Origin: CBDDGJ01 sp965199285
GTDB lineage: Bacteria > Pseudomonadota > Alphaproteobacteria > RS24
Direction: 5' to 3'
DNA: 64,000 nt
Assembly (NCBI GenBank): GCA_965199285.1
Contig: OZ240687.1
Coordinates: 1,736,001 to 1,800,000 of the forward strand
In this document: positions 45,592 through 55,536 of the stretch, piece by piece
Layout of the letters: each line of letters starts with the position of its first letter
How positions within the stretch are numbered: the first letter of the stretch is position 1
Notes under the pieces: model-generated
Told to the model about the DNA's origin: nothing
Seen by the model: the letters and a program-made list of their open reading frames with translations, nothing else
The model's database searches: none
Translations under genes and position numbers: made by a program

Positions 45592-47883
45592 ATGCCTTTT
45601 TCGGTTGATGGTCCTGTAAATCTTATGCGTGGCTTGCGCGATGTGATGGCGCATGAGGATAATGCGCAAACCCGCCTCAATACGATTGTGGAGCTTATCG
45701 CCAATAATATGGGGGTTGGGGTTTGTTCGGTTTATTTTCGGCAAGCCGATGATGTGTTAGAGCTTTATGCCACTCATGGTCTCAATCAAGATGCGGTGCA
45801 TCACACCAAATTGCGGATGGGCGAAGGGCTGGTGGGTGATATTGCGCAGCATCGGCGGCTGCTTAATTTGAGCGATGCCACCCGCCATCCGCGTTTTGCT
45901 TATCGGCCAGAAACCGGCGAAGACCCGTTTCGTAGTTTTGTGGGGATTCCGATTTTACGAAGCGGCGAGATTTTAGGGGTGCTGGTTGTGCAAGACCGCG
46001 AAGAGCGGTTTTTTATCGCTCCAGAGGTTGAGGCGCTGCAAACCGTTGCGATGGTTTTATCAGAAATCTTGCAAACGCAAGGCATGGATAAAACTTATGC
46101 TGAAGGCACGGCTTATAGTTTTGCGGGGCAAAAATTATCCGAAGGCTTGGCGCTAGGGCATGTTGTCCGGCATGAGCCACGGGTTGAAATTCATCAACTC
46201 ATCGCTGATGATGCAGAAGCGGAAATCATGCGTCTTAATGCGGCGATCTATAAATTGCGTGAGAATATCGATGAGCTATTGGTCACCGAAGATGTTTCGC
46301 ATGCGGGCGATCATTTTGATGTTTTGCAAACCTATCGCATGTTTGCCAATGATATGGGATGGCTACGGCGCTTATATACAGCAATAAATACAGGGCTTAC
46401 CGCCGAGGCGGCGGTTGAGCGAGTGAATTATGATATGCGCGCCCGTTTGGTTGGGCAGCGCGACCAATATTTGCGTGATCGGATTCATGATTTTGATGAT
46501 TTATCGAACCGGCTTTTGCGGGTTTTAACCGGCGCGGCGCAATTAGCAAGCGAGGAAAAATTGCCGCGTGATGCGATTTTGGTGGCACGCACAATGGGGC
46601 CTTCCGAGCTTTTGGATTATGACCGCCGCCGCTTGCGCGGGGTGGTGTTGGAAGAAGGCGGCGCGGGCGCGCATGTGGTGATTGTCGCGCGCGCGCTCAA
46701 TATTCCGGTGCTTGGTGGCGTGCAGCATGTGGTTGATATAGCCCGCGATGGTGAAGAGATTATCATTGATGCGCGTGAAGGGATGGTGCATCTCAATCCG
46801 CCGCCCGATTTGGTTGAAAGTTGTTCTGACCGGGCGCAGTTTTTTGCCCGCCAGCAACGCCGTTATCGGCATTATCGCAACCGTCCGGCGGTTACCCGCG
46901 ATGGGCATTCGGTTGAACTGAATATAAATGCGGGGCTGTTGGTCGATGTTGAAAATCTGAAAAATTCTGGCGCTGACCATATTGGTCTGTTTCGAACCGA
47001 GCTACAATTTATGATCTCCGCCCGCCTGCCGCGCCGTGACGAACAGCGGCAATTTTATAAAAATGTTCTCGATTTGGCAGATGGGCGCGAGGTGACGTTT
47101 CGGACTTTAGATATTGGCGGTGATAAAATGCTCCCCTTTATGCAGGCGCGGCAAGAAGACAATCCGGCATTGGGATGGCGCGCCATTCGCATGGTTTTAG
47201 ACCGTGAAAAATTATTGCGCTATCAGTTGCGCGCTCTATTACAAGCGGCGCAAGGGCAAAAATTAAAACTCATGTTTCCGTTCATTTCTACGGTTGATGA
47301 ATTTCGCCGCGCCAAAGCGGTGCTGCAAAAAGAGATTGAGCACCAGCAAAGATTTGGGCATGAATTGCCGCTAAAAATTGAAGTCGGAACCATGCTGGAA
47401 GTGCCATCCTTATTATGGTCTTTGGATGAACTTCTGCCTTTGGTTGATTTTTTGTCCGTAGGCACGAATGACCTCATGCAATATATATTTGCCAGCGATC
47501 GGGGTAACCCGAAAACCAGCCAGCGTTATGATATTCTCTCAGCGCCTTTCTTGCGCCTTATGCGCGATATTGCGCAAGCCTGCCAAAAACACCAGACACC
47601 GGTTTCCTTATGCGGTGAAGCGGTCGGCGAGCCTGTGGTGGCGATGACCATGATGGGGTTAGGTTTTACGCGGTTCTCAATTCCGGCCTCATCGATTGGG
47701 CCAGTGAAATATATGATTAATAATATTCGCGATTATGATAGATTATCCTTAGCCGTGCATCATATTATTGATAATGCCCAAGATAATTTGCGCGAAAATT
47801 TACGCGATTTACAAATGACCGATATATTCACCCGCACCCGAACATCTGTTATGGGTGAAAACAAAAAACAAATTGAAAAGTAA
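45592..47883 (+). CDS. ptsP: Phosphoenolpyruvate-protein phosphotransferase PtsP (EI-Ntr)
   Basis: 763 residues. N-terminal GAF domain (about 20-160), then EI domains: the phosphorylated His lies in GGAGAHVVIVARALNIPVLGG, the PEP-binding barrel contains GLFRTELQFMI, TLDIGGDKMLPFM, KIEVGTMLEVPSLLW and VSLCGEAVGEP. Drives the nitrogen phosphotransfer system, which adjusts potassium, nitrogen and carbon metabolism. Follows lysC, the usual order in many alphas. Confidence 0.95.
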   Translation: MPFSVDGPVNLMRGLRDVMAHEDNAQTRLNTIVELIANNMGVGVCSVYFRQADDVLELYATHGLNQDAVHHTKLRMGEGLVGDIAQHRRLLNLSDATRHPRFAYRPETGEDPFRSFVGIPILRSGEILGVLVVQDREERFFIAPEVEALQTVAMVLSEILQTQGMDKTYAEGTAYSFAGQKLSEGLALGHVVRHEPRVEIHQLIADDAEAEIMRLNAAIYKLRENIDELLVTEDVSHAGDHFDVLQTYRMFANDMGWLRRLYTAINTGLTAEAAVERVNYDMRARLVGQRDQYLRDRIHDFDDLSNRLLRVLTGAAQLASEEKLPRDAILVARTMGPSELLDYDRRRLRGVVLEEGGAGAHVVIVARALNIPVLGGVQHVVDIARDGEEIIIDAREGMVHLNPPPDLVESCSDRAQFFARQQRRYRHYRNRPAVTRDGHSVELNINAGLLVDVENLKNSGADHIGLFRTELQFMISARLPRRDEQRQFYKNVLDLADGREVTFRTLDIGGDKMLPFMQARQEDNPALGWRAIRMVLDREKLLRYQLRALLQAAQGQKLKLMFPFISTVDEFRRAKAVLQKEIEHQQRFGHELPLKIEVGTMLEVPSLLWSLDELLPLVDFLSVGTNDLMQYIFASDRGNPKTSQRYDILSAPFLRLMRDIAQACQKHQTPVSLCGEAVGEPVVAMTMMGLGFTRFSIPASSIGPVKYMINNIRDYDRLSLAVHHIIDNAQDNLRENLRDLQMTDIFTRTRTSVMGENKKQIEK

Positions 47884-47919
47884 AGCTGCTTTTGATACGC
47901 CCTTTTAAGTGAAAAGATA

Positions 47920-49020
47920 ATGTTAAGACCTTGGAGACATATTGACCGCCGCACCAGCCGTCAGATTATGGTTGGTAATGTGCCAGTTGGCGGTGACGCG
48001 CCGATAAGCGTGCAATCCATGACCAATACGCTAACGGCAGATGCAAAAGCCACTATAGAACAAATAAAACAGTTGGAAGAGGCAGGGGCAGATATTGTGA
48101 GGGTCTCTTGTCCGGATGAGGCCTCAACCAAAGCGCTTAAAAAAATCACGAAGGTGGTACAAGTGCCGATTGTCGCCGATATTCATTTTCACTATCGCCG
48201 CGCGATTGAAGCGGCCGAAGCGGGTGCTGCCTGTTTACGGATTAATCCCGGTAATATTGGTGACGCCCAACGCGTCAAACAAGTGGTGCAAGCGGCGAAA
48301 GATTATGGCCTGTCCATGCGTATTGGGGTCAATGCTGGTTCATTGGAAAAACATTTGCTGGAAAAATATGGCGAGCCATGCCCCGAGGCGATGGTTGAAA
48401 GCGCGCTTTATCATGTCAATATTTTAGAAGCGCATGATTTTCACGATTATAAAATCAGCGTGAAAGCGTCGGATGTATTTTTGTCGGCCGCCGCCTATCA
48501 GCAGCTCGCACAAGCGATTGATTGCCCGCTTCATATTGGGATTACCGAAGCAGGTGGGTTGGTCAGCGGCACTGTAAAATCGGCGATTGGATTGGGCAAT
48601 TTACTTTGGGCAGGAATTGGCGACACAATCCGCGTATCTTTATCCTCTGATCCGGTTGATGAGATTAAGGCAGGGTTTGAGATTTTGAAATCGCTCGGCT
48701 TGCGGCATCGCGGGGTGACGATTATTTCCTGCCCCTCTTGTGCGCGGCAAGGCTTTAATGTGATCGAGACGGTCAAAATATTAGAAGAGCGGCTTGCCCA
48801 TATTGCCACACCGGTGACATTGTCAATCATTGGCTGCGTGGTGAATGGGCCGGGTGAAGCGCGTGAAACCGATATTGGTTTTACCGGCGGCGGTTCTGGT
48901 TCTGGCATGGTCTATATTGAAGGCCGCCCTGACCATAAATTGCCGCATGATCAAATGGTCGATCATCTGGTCGAGCTGGTGGAAGACGCGGTTGAAAAAC
49001 ATAAAAAGGCATCGGCATGA
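47920..49020 (+). CDS. ispG: 4-hydroxy-3-methylbut-2-enyl diphosphate synthase
   Basis: 366 residues. RRTSRQIMVGNVPVGGDAPISVQSMTNT opens the TIM-barrel domain; the 4Fe-4S ligands appear as CPSC and GCVVNGPGEA. MEP pathway, step from MEcPP to HMBPP; needs flavodoxin or ferredoxin. Its stop overlaps the prfA start. Confidence 0.96.
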   Translation: MLRPWRHIDRRTSRQIMVGNVPVGGDAPISVQSMTNTLTADAKATIEQIKQLEEAGADIVRVSCPDEASTKALKKITKVVQVPIVADIHFHYRRAIEAAEAGAACLRINPGNIGDAQRVKQVVQAAKDYGLSMRIGVNAGSLEKHLLEKYGEPCPEAMVESALYHVNILEAHDFHDYKISVKASDVFLSAAAYQQLAQAIDCPLHIGITEAGGLVSGTVKSAIGLGNLLWAGIGDTIRVSLSSDPVDEIKAGFEILKSLGLRHRGVTIISCPSCARQGFNVIETVKILEERLAHIATPVTLSIIGCVVNGPGEARETDIGFTGGGSGSGMVYIEGRPDHKLPHDQMVDHLVELVEDAVEKHKKASA

Positions 49021-50120
49021 TTCCACAAGACCGTTTAACGGCGATTCTCAATCGCGCCCAAAGCCTGCAAGATGAGATGAATGGCAACTGCCCGCCGGAG
49101 CGGTTTGTTGAAATCTCGAAAGAATATGCCGCGCTTGACCCTATCGTGAAAGCGATTGCTGATTATCAAAAAGCCGTGCAAAGCGTTGCAGATTTGCAAG
49201 AGCTTGCGGCGGGTGATGATGCCGAGATGCGCGCCCTTGCGGAGAGTGAGTTGACGGAGCTTACCGAGACGTTACCAAAAATGGAACGGGCATTGCAGAT
49301 TTTGCTCTTGCCCAAAGATAGCGCTGATGAGCTTGATGTGATTTTGGAGCTACGCGCTGGCACGGGCGGTGATGAGGCGGCGTTGTTTGCTGGCGATTTA
49401 TTCCGCATGTATCAACGCTATGCCGAAATGCAGCGCTGGCAGGTTGAGATTATGTCGCTTTCAGAAGGCGATGTGGGCGGTTTTAAGGAAATTATTGCGG
49501 CGGTGCGTGGGCATGGGGCATTTGCGCATCTAAAATTTGAAAGTGGGGTGCATCGGGTGCAGCGCGTGCCGGATACGGAAAGTTCTGGTCGCATTCATAC
49601 TTCGGCGGCAACCGTTGCCGTATTGCCGCAACCTGAGGATGTTGATGTGCAGATTGAAGACAAAGATTTGCGCATTGATGTGTTTCGTGCCAGTGGACCA
49701 GGTGGGCAATCGGTGAACACAACTGATAGCGCGGTGCGGATTACGCATCTGCCAACTGGCCTTGTCGTGTCGCAGCAAGATGAAAAATCGCAGCATAAAA
49801 ATCGTGCCAAAGCGATGAAGGTTTTGCGCGCGCGCTTGTTTGAAGTGGAACGCCAGAGGGCGGAAAATGAGCGCGCCGCAGACCGTAAATCGCAAGTCGG
49901 CAGTGGTGACCGTTCCGAGCGCATTCGGACATATAATTTTCCGCAAGGCCGCGTCACCGATCATCGTATTAATCTGACACTACATAAGCTCGATAAAATT
50001 CTCGCCGCCGAAGCGCTGCCAGAGCTTATCGGCGCTCTCATTTCAGAAGACCAGTTGCGACGGCTGGCATCTATGGATGATATGGATGCGGCCTCTATCT
50101 CTGATGACAAAAAGCATTAA
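49017..50120 (+). CDS. prfA: Peptide chain release factor 1
   Basis: 367 residues. Universal GGQ motif in FRASGPGGQSVNTTDSAVR; RAGTGGDEAALFAGDLFRMY and the codon-recognition PxT-type segment near the middle (HRVQRVPDTESSGRIHTSAAT). Terminates translation at UAA/UAG. Overlaps prmC, whose product methylates the GGQ glutamine. Confidence 0.97.
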   Translation: MIPQDRLTAILNRAQSLQDEMNGNCPPERFVEISKEYAALDPIVKAIADYQKAVQSVADLQELAAGDDAEMRALAESELTELTETLPKMERALQILLLPKDSADELDVILELRAGTGGDEAALFAGDLFRMYQRYAEMQRWQVEIMSLSEGDVGGFKEIIAAVRGHGAFAHLKFESGVHRVQRVPDTESSGRIHTSAATVAVLPQPEDVDVQIEDKDLRIDVFRASGPGGQSVNTTDSAVRITHLPTGLVVSQQDEKSQHKNRAKAMKVLRARLFEVERQRAENERAADRKSQVGSGDRSERIRTYNFPQGRVTDHRINLTLHKLDKILAAEALPELIGALISEDQLRRLASMDDMDAASISDDKKH

Positions 50121-50964
50121 ACTTAACATTAAACAGGCGCGCCTATGGTTGCGTAAAGAAATGGCGGCGCTAGATGATTTGACGCTTGCCGATATTGAAG
50201 CGCGGCTTTTGCTTTGTGAGGTGACAGGCAAAAACCAAGCGCGGCTTATCCTGGATGAAGATGAGTGTCTATCGCCTAAGCAATCGCAAAAGCTCGCCGA
50301 TTTTATCGCGCAAAGATTAGCGGGCAAGCCCCTATCGCGTATTATAGGGCGGCGCGAATTTTATAGCCTGCCTTTTGCTCTAAATGAAGCCACCCTTGAC
50401 CCGCGCCCCGATAGTGAGATGGTGGTCGCGCAGGCGCATGAGCTTATTTGCGAGCGTAAAGTGCATATTCTTGATCTTGGTACCGGAACCGGTTGTTTAT
50501 TATTATCGCTTCTGCGTCTCAATCCACAAGCAAGCGGGGTGGGGGCAGATATATCGCGCCAAGCTGTGCAGCAAGCACGCGAAAATGCCGTCGCGCTTCA
50601 TCTTTCGGCACAGGCGAAATTTGTCGAAACTGATTGGTTTGAAAATATAGATGCGCAATTTGATATTATTGTCTCAAACCCACCCTATATATCCAAAACC
50701 GAAATGGCGAATCTGCCCGCCCATATTCGTGATTATGACCCGCATCTGGCATTATATGGCGGTGAAGATGGGCTTGTCTGCTATCGGCAGATTATCAGTG
50801 CGGCGGCGGCTTATCTTCGCGCTGGTGGGTATATTGTGCTTGAAATTGGTTATCAGCAAGCCGCCTCCGTGCAGCAGATTTTGGAAGATAATGGGTTTTT
50901 AGAGATTGCGCTTTGTGAGGATATGGCAGGGCGTGACCGGGTTTTATGTGGACAAAAAAAATAA
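50104..50964 (+). CDS. prmC: Release factor glutamine N5-methyltransferase
   Basis: 286 residues from the ATG at 50104, inside the prfA end. SAM-binding LDLGTGTGCLLLSLL and catalytic NPPY (SNPPYISKTEM). Methylates the GGQ Gln of RF1/RF2. The prfA-prmC overlap is typical. Confidence 0.95.
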   Translation: MTKSIKLNIKQARLWLRKEMAALDDLTLADIEARLLLCEVTGKNQARLILDEDECLSPKQSQKLADFIAQRLAGKPLSRIIGRREFYSLPFALNEATLDPRPDSEMVVAQAHELICERKVHILDLGTGTGCLLLSLLRLNPQASGVGADISRQAVQQARENAVALHLSAQAKFVETDWFENIDAQFDIIVSNPPYISKTEMANLPAHIRDYDPHLALYGGEDGLVCYRQIISAAAAYLRAGGYIVLEIGYQQAASVQQILEDNGFLEIALCEDMAGRDRVLCGQKK

Positions 50965-51215
50965 ATTTTTTATTGACTTTTATCTCTATCAAGCTAAGTT
51001 AACGCCATTGCTGATTGGGCATTTAAGTGCCGCAGCAATATTTAGCAAAACAATCAACAATTCATTAATGAAGGATTCATTGATTTACCTATTCATTAAT
51101 TTTTTAACGATTTATTGATGAATGCGTCATTTCTAAAAATGGATATGTTGGGTTTCAAATTTCATATGATTGTTGATAATATTATTGGAATTATATCAAA
51201 AGAAAAGAGTATTGC

Positions 51216-51722
51216 ATGAAGAGATCACGTGGGCGTAATCGCCGCTCAGCTAATCCAGCGAACAGAAGCTATGATAGTAATGGACCTGAGGTAAGAGTGC
51301 GGGGCAATGCAACGCAAATTTATGAAAAATATCAATCCCTCGCGCGGGATGCGCAAGCCGCCGGTGACCGCGTGCAAGGCGAAAATCTATTGCAACATGC
51401 GGAGCATTATTATCGGCTGATGATTCAAAACCAGCCGCCAAAGCGTGAAGGAGATGATGCGCAAAATGAGGCTTTAGAAAATATCGGCGAAAATGCCAGC
51501 CAAAATATGAGCGACACCACTGCCGCAGAAGACAATTCATCTAATGAAACGGGCGATGATGCGGCTGACGAAACAGCAAAGCCAGCGCGTCGGCGCGGGG
51601 CGTTGAAATCCCGCCGGCAACGGGTAAAAGCAGAAAATGAAGCCACCCCCGAAATAGATGCAGCAGATGCCGCAAATGAATTAGAAGAAGCTGATAATCC
51701 CGACACCAAAGCGGCTGTTTAG
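51216..51722 (+). CDS. DUF4167 domain-containing protein
   Basis: 168 residues. Begins MKRSRGRNRRSANPANRSYD, then the DUF4167 core GPEVRVRGNATQIYEKYQSLARDAQAAGDRVQGENLLQHAEHYYRLM, and a long low-complexity acidic tail. Common in alphaproteobacteria between prmC and clpB; role unknown, probably nucleic-acid binding given the basic N-terminus. The preceding 250 bases are AT-rich, with the palindrome TTCATTAATGAA (51061-51072). Confidence 0.85.
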   Translation: MKRSRGRNRRSANPANRSYDSNGPEVRVRGNATQIYEKYQSLARDAQAAGDRVQGENLLQHAEHYYRLMIQNQPPKREGDDAQNEALENIGENASQNMSDTTAAEDNSSNETGDDAADETAKPARRRGALKSRRQRVKAENEATPEIDAADAANELEEADNPDTKAAV

Positions 51723-51804
51723 ATTTTTACCCCTTATATTTTCTCGTAAATTTTCTGTTCAAAAAACCTTGTCGAACCGTTTTTCGGTTCCCATATAATC
51801 ATCT

Positions 51805-54423
51805 ATGAATATAGAGATTTATACAGATCATTTGCGTAAAGCGCTTGACGCAGCGCATAAGCTGGCAACTGCCAAAACGCATCAGCAATTAGAAGCGCTG
51901 CATGTCTTAAAAGTGCTGCTTGATGATGAGAATGATTTGGCAGCACGGCTTATTCGGGACTGTGGCGGCGATATTATATCTGTGCGCCGGCAGGTGGATG
52001 CGGCAGTGGTAGGGTTACCGAAAGTGAGAGGCGATGGCGTGCAGCTTAGCCTCTCACAAGACAGCCATAAAATTTTTATCGCGGCTGAAACATTGGCGCA
52101 AAAAGCAGGCGACCAATTTGTGACGATTGAACGGTTTTTGCAGGCTGTTGTGCAGGCAAAGAAAAATCCGGCAAGCGACATTCTGACCCAAGCGGGGCTT
52201 ACCGATAAGGGCTTAGCGGCGGCGATTGAAGCACTAAGACAAGGGCGCCAAGCCGATAGTGCAGGCGCGGAAGATCAGTATCAGGCACTTGATAAATATG
52301 CCCGCAACCTTACCGAAGATGCGCGCACGGGCAGGCTTGATCCCGTGATTGGGCGGGATGAAGAGATTCGCCGCACCATGCAAGTCTTATCACGGCGAAC
52401 AAAAAATAATCCCGTCCTCATTGGTGAACCAGGGGTTGGCAAAACCGCGATTGCGGAAGGGCTGGCATTGCGGATTATCAATGGCGATGTGCCGGAAAGC
52501 CTAAAGCATAAATCGCTCATGGCGCTGGATATGGGGGCGCTGATTGCAGGTGCAAAATATCGGGGCGAATTTGAAGAACGCTTAAAAGCGGTGCTGCATG
52601 ATGTCGAAGCCGCCGCCGGGCAGATTATTTTATTTATTGATGAAATGCACACATTGGTCGGCGCGGGCAAAACCGATGGCGCGATGGATGCCTCGAATTT
52701 ATTAAAGCCTGCCTTGGCGCGCGGAGAGCTTCACTGTATTGGCGCAACGACATTGGCTGAATATCAAAAACATGTCGAAAAAGATGCGGCATTGGCGCGG
52801 CGCTTCCAACCCGTTATGGTGGAAGAGCCCGATTTTGAAGATACGGTTTCAATCCTGCGCGGGCTTAAGGAAAAATATGAATTGCATCATGGCGTACATA
52901 TTTCGGATGGGGCGATTATTGCCGCCACCCAATTATCAGACCGTTATATTAATGACCGTTTTTTGCCCGATAAGGCGATTGATTTAATTGATGAAGCCGC
53001 CGCCCGGTTAAGACTGCAAATTGATAGCAAGCCGGAAGAATTGGATGAGCTGGAGCGTCGTATCATTCAGCTTAAGATTGAACGCGAAGCGCTAAAGAAA
53101 GAAAGTGATGAGGCAAGCGCCGATAGGCTTTTGAAACTGCAAACCGAGCTTAGCGGATTGGAAGAGACAATGTCTAAACTTTCCACCAAATGGGAGGTGG
53201 AAAAAAATCGGCTGGCGGCGGATCATAAAATGAAAGAGGAATTGGAGAGCGCGCGCATCGGATTAGAGCAAGCTCAACGCGCCGGCGATTTGGAACGCGC
53301 CAGCGAGCTTGCTTATGGCATTATTCCGGCGCTTGAAAAGCAAATTTCTGAAGCCTCGTCTTCATCAGAAAAAGCCGCATCAGAAGCAGGGCGCGATAAA
53401 ACCATGCTAGAAGAAATTGTAAGTGAAAACCATATCGCTTCCATAGTGGCGCGGTGGACGGGTATTCCGGTCGAAAAAATGCTATCAGGTGAGCGCGAAA
53501 AATTATTAGCAATGGAGACCGCGCTTAACAACCGCGTGATTGGGCAAATGCCCGCGATTGAGGCCGTCGCAAAAGCGGTAAGACGCGCGCGGGCAGGCTT
53601 GCAAGACCCCACCCGCCCGATTGGATCATTCTTATTTTTGGGGCCAACCGGTGTTGGCAAAACCGAGCTCACCAAAGCGCTGGCAGAGTTTCTATTTGAT
53701 GATGATAGCGCCATTTGCCGCTTTGATATGTCTGAATATATGGAAAAACATTCGGTGGCGCGCTTAATTGGCGCGCCGCCCGGTTATGTCGGCTATGAGG
53801 AAGGCGGGGTGCTGGCAGAGGCAGTGCGGCGACGGCCTTATCAAGTGGTTTTATTTGATGAGGTTGAAAAAGCGCATCCCGATGTGTTTAATCTTCTCTT
53901 GCAAATCCTCGATGAAGGGCGGTTGACCGATGGGCAAGGGCGGATTGTGAGTTTCCGCAATACGCTGATTATTCTCACCTCTAATCTAGGCGCGCAAGAT
54001 ATGGCTGAAACGCTTTCCGATGAGGCGACAGATGAGACGGCACACATTATGGCGGCGGTACGCGCTTATTTCCGCCCAGAATTTTTGAACCGGCTGGATG
54101 AGATTATTTGTTTTGATAGGTTAAAGCCAGAGCAAATGGGGGCGATTGTCGATATACAAATGCAGCGATTAGAAGCATTGGTGTCAGCGCGGGGGCTTAA
54201 ACTTCATCTTGCCCCGCAAGCGCGTGCGGTGCTGGCAGAAGCAGGCTTTGATGCCGCTTATGGGGCGCGGCCATTAAAACGCGTTATCCAAAAACAGGTG
54301 CAAGACCAACTGGCTGAGCTCATATTGGCAGGCACGATTAGTGATGGCGATCATATTAATATTACCGCGCAAGCAGGCGAGATTATACTCACCGCCGCCC
54401 GCATGGATGCGGTCAAGCATTAA
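51805..54423 (+). CDS. clpB: ATP-dependent chaperone ClpB
   Basis: 872 residues. Clp N domain, AAA1 with Walker A GEPGVGKTA and Walker B LFIDEMHT, a long coiled-coil middle domain (about 400-520), AAA2 with GPTGVGKTE and LFDEVEKAHPDVF, and a D2 small domain ending ARPLKRVIQKQVQDQLAELIL. Disaggregates proteins with DnaK. No heat-shock operator was recognised upstream. Confidence 0.97.
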   Translation: MNIEIYTDHLRKALDAAHKLATAKTHQQLEALHVLKVLLDDENDLAARLIRDCGGDIISVRRQVDAAVVGLPKVRGDGVQLSLSQDSHKIFIAAETLAQKAGDQFVTIERFLQAVVQAKKNPASDILTQAGLTDKGLAAAIEALRQGRQADSAGAEDQYQALDKYARNLTEDARTGRLDPVIGRDEEIRRTMQVLSRRTKNNPVLIGEPGVGKTAIAEGLALRIINGDVPESLKHKSLMALDMGALIAGAKYRGEFEERLKAVLHDVEAAAGQIILFIDEMHTLVGAGKTDGAMDASNLLKPALARGELHCIGATTLAEYQKHVEKDAALARRFQPVMVEEPDFEDTVSILRGLKEKYELHHGVHISDGAIIAATQLSDRYINDRFLPDKAIDLIDEAAARLRLQIDSKPEELDELERRIIQLKIEREALKKESDEASADRLLKLQTELSGLEETMSKLSTKWEVEKNRLAADHKMKEELESARIGLEQAQRAGDLERASELAYGIIPALEKQISEASSSSEKAASEAGRDKTMLEEIVSENHIASIVARWTGIPVEKMLSGEREKLLAMETALNNRVIGQMPAIEAVAKAVRRARAGLQDPTRPIGSFLFLGPTGVGKTELTKALAEFLFDDDSAICRFDMSEYMEKHSVARLIGAPPGYVGYEEGGVLAEAVRRRPYQVVLFDEVEKAHPDVFNLLLQILDEGRLTDGQGRIVSFRNTLIILTSNLGAQDMAETLSDEATDETAHIMAAVRAYFRPEFLNRLDEIICFDRLKPEQMGAIVDIQMQRLEALVSARGLKLHLAPQARAVLAEAGFDAAYGARPLKRVIQKQVQDQLAELILAGTISDGDHINITAQAGEIILTAARMDAVKH

Positions 54424-54501
54424 CACTGCTTATATAATAGAAACAATTTGGGTATCTGCAAAAATCACTATATGCTGAATATTACAGATATAGAGATTGA
54501 G

Positions 54502-55512
54502 ATGAATATATTGCATGTTATCCTGAATGATTTTTATGGTGGGTCGGAGCGTTATTGTGCTGATCTTGCCGCTTTGCAAATGCAAGCGGGGCATAATGTA
54601 AAAGTCGCGATTGCGCCGCAAAATCAGCGCGGCGCAATGACCCAATATCTTGATGCTGAGGTTGAACGAATAGAAATCCCGCGCCTGTTTCGCAACCGAT
54701 TTTTGCGCAATCTTATACAAAAGGAAGGCTATGATATTATTCATGCCCATTTGGGGGATGCTGCAAAACTATGTGCTGGTCTGCCAGTTGCAAAAGTTGC
54801 CAGTCTGCATATTCGTTATCAGGCAAGGCGGTACAGGAAATATGATGGGCTGATTTGCGTTGCGCCATATCAAATGCAGGAACTTGCCGATTATGATGGA
54901 CACAAGATCGTCATTCCGAACTGGTTACCACGCTTGTCAGAGCCAGATGAGGCGCGCATGGCTCAGATAAAAGCGCGGCATCAGCTTGCAGAAGACGCGT
55001 TTATCTTCGGCTTTGTTGGTCGATTGACAAAAAGCAAAGGGGTTGATGTTTTAATTGAGGCCTTTGAACGGTTCGATCAGCCCCATACACATCTTATGAT
55101 TATTGGTGATGGCGATGAAAATGTACGCGCTTATGTCGAACAGGCTGTCGTACGCAATCCGTATATCATCTGGGCGGGCACGCAAACGGATGTTGAAAAT
55201 TATTATCCGCTATTTGATTGCTTTATCTCTGCCTCGCGCTATGAGCCGTTTGGTTTGGTACTGGCAGAAGCCATGTCATTTGGTTGCCCGATCATTTCCA
55301 CCCGCACTGAGGGGCCGCTTTCTTTTTTGCCGGAGCAGGCAAACTTAGTTGATATAGAAGATGTGGCGGGCATGGCGGCAGCCATGCAGCAAGTTTATAA
55401 TGAGGGCAAGAAAAAACTCATTTATGATTTGGGTGCGCTTGATGGCGCGGCGCAAGCGCAAAAAATTGTCGATTTTTATCGCACGGTTATTGAGGGCAAG
55501 GCAGCGATCTAA
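54502..55512 (+). CDS. GT4-family glycosyltransferase
   Basis: 336 residues from the ATG at 54502 (GAG upstream); longer in-frame starts at 54472 and 54448 add no domain. HVILNDFYGGSERYCADLAAL (acceptor site), GFVGRLTKSKGVDVLIEAFERF and CFISASRYEPFGLVLAEAMSFGCPIIST with the E-x7-E motif. Probably a surface-glycan transferase. Confidence 0.9.
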   Translation: MNILHVILNDFYGGSERYCADLAALQMQAGHNVKVAIAPQNQRGAMTQYLDAEVERIEIPRLFRNRFLRNLIQKEGYDIIHAHLGDAAKLCAGLPVAKVASLHIRYQARRYRKYDGLICVAPYQMQELADYDGHKIVIPNWLPRLSEPDEARMAQIKARHQLAEDAFIFGFVGRLTKSKGVDVLIEAFERFDQPHTHLMIIGDGDENVRAYVEQAVVRNPYIIWAGTQTDVENYYPLFDCFISASRYEPFGLVLAEAMSFGCPIISTRTEGPLSFLPEQANLVDIEDVAGMAAAMQQVYNEGKKKLIYDLGALDGAAQAQKIVDFYRTVIEGKAAI

Positions 55513-55536
55513 AACGCATAAGCAAAATGAGGGGGC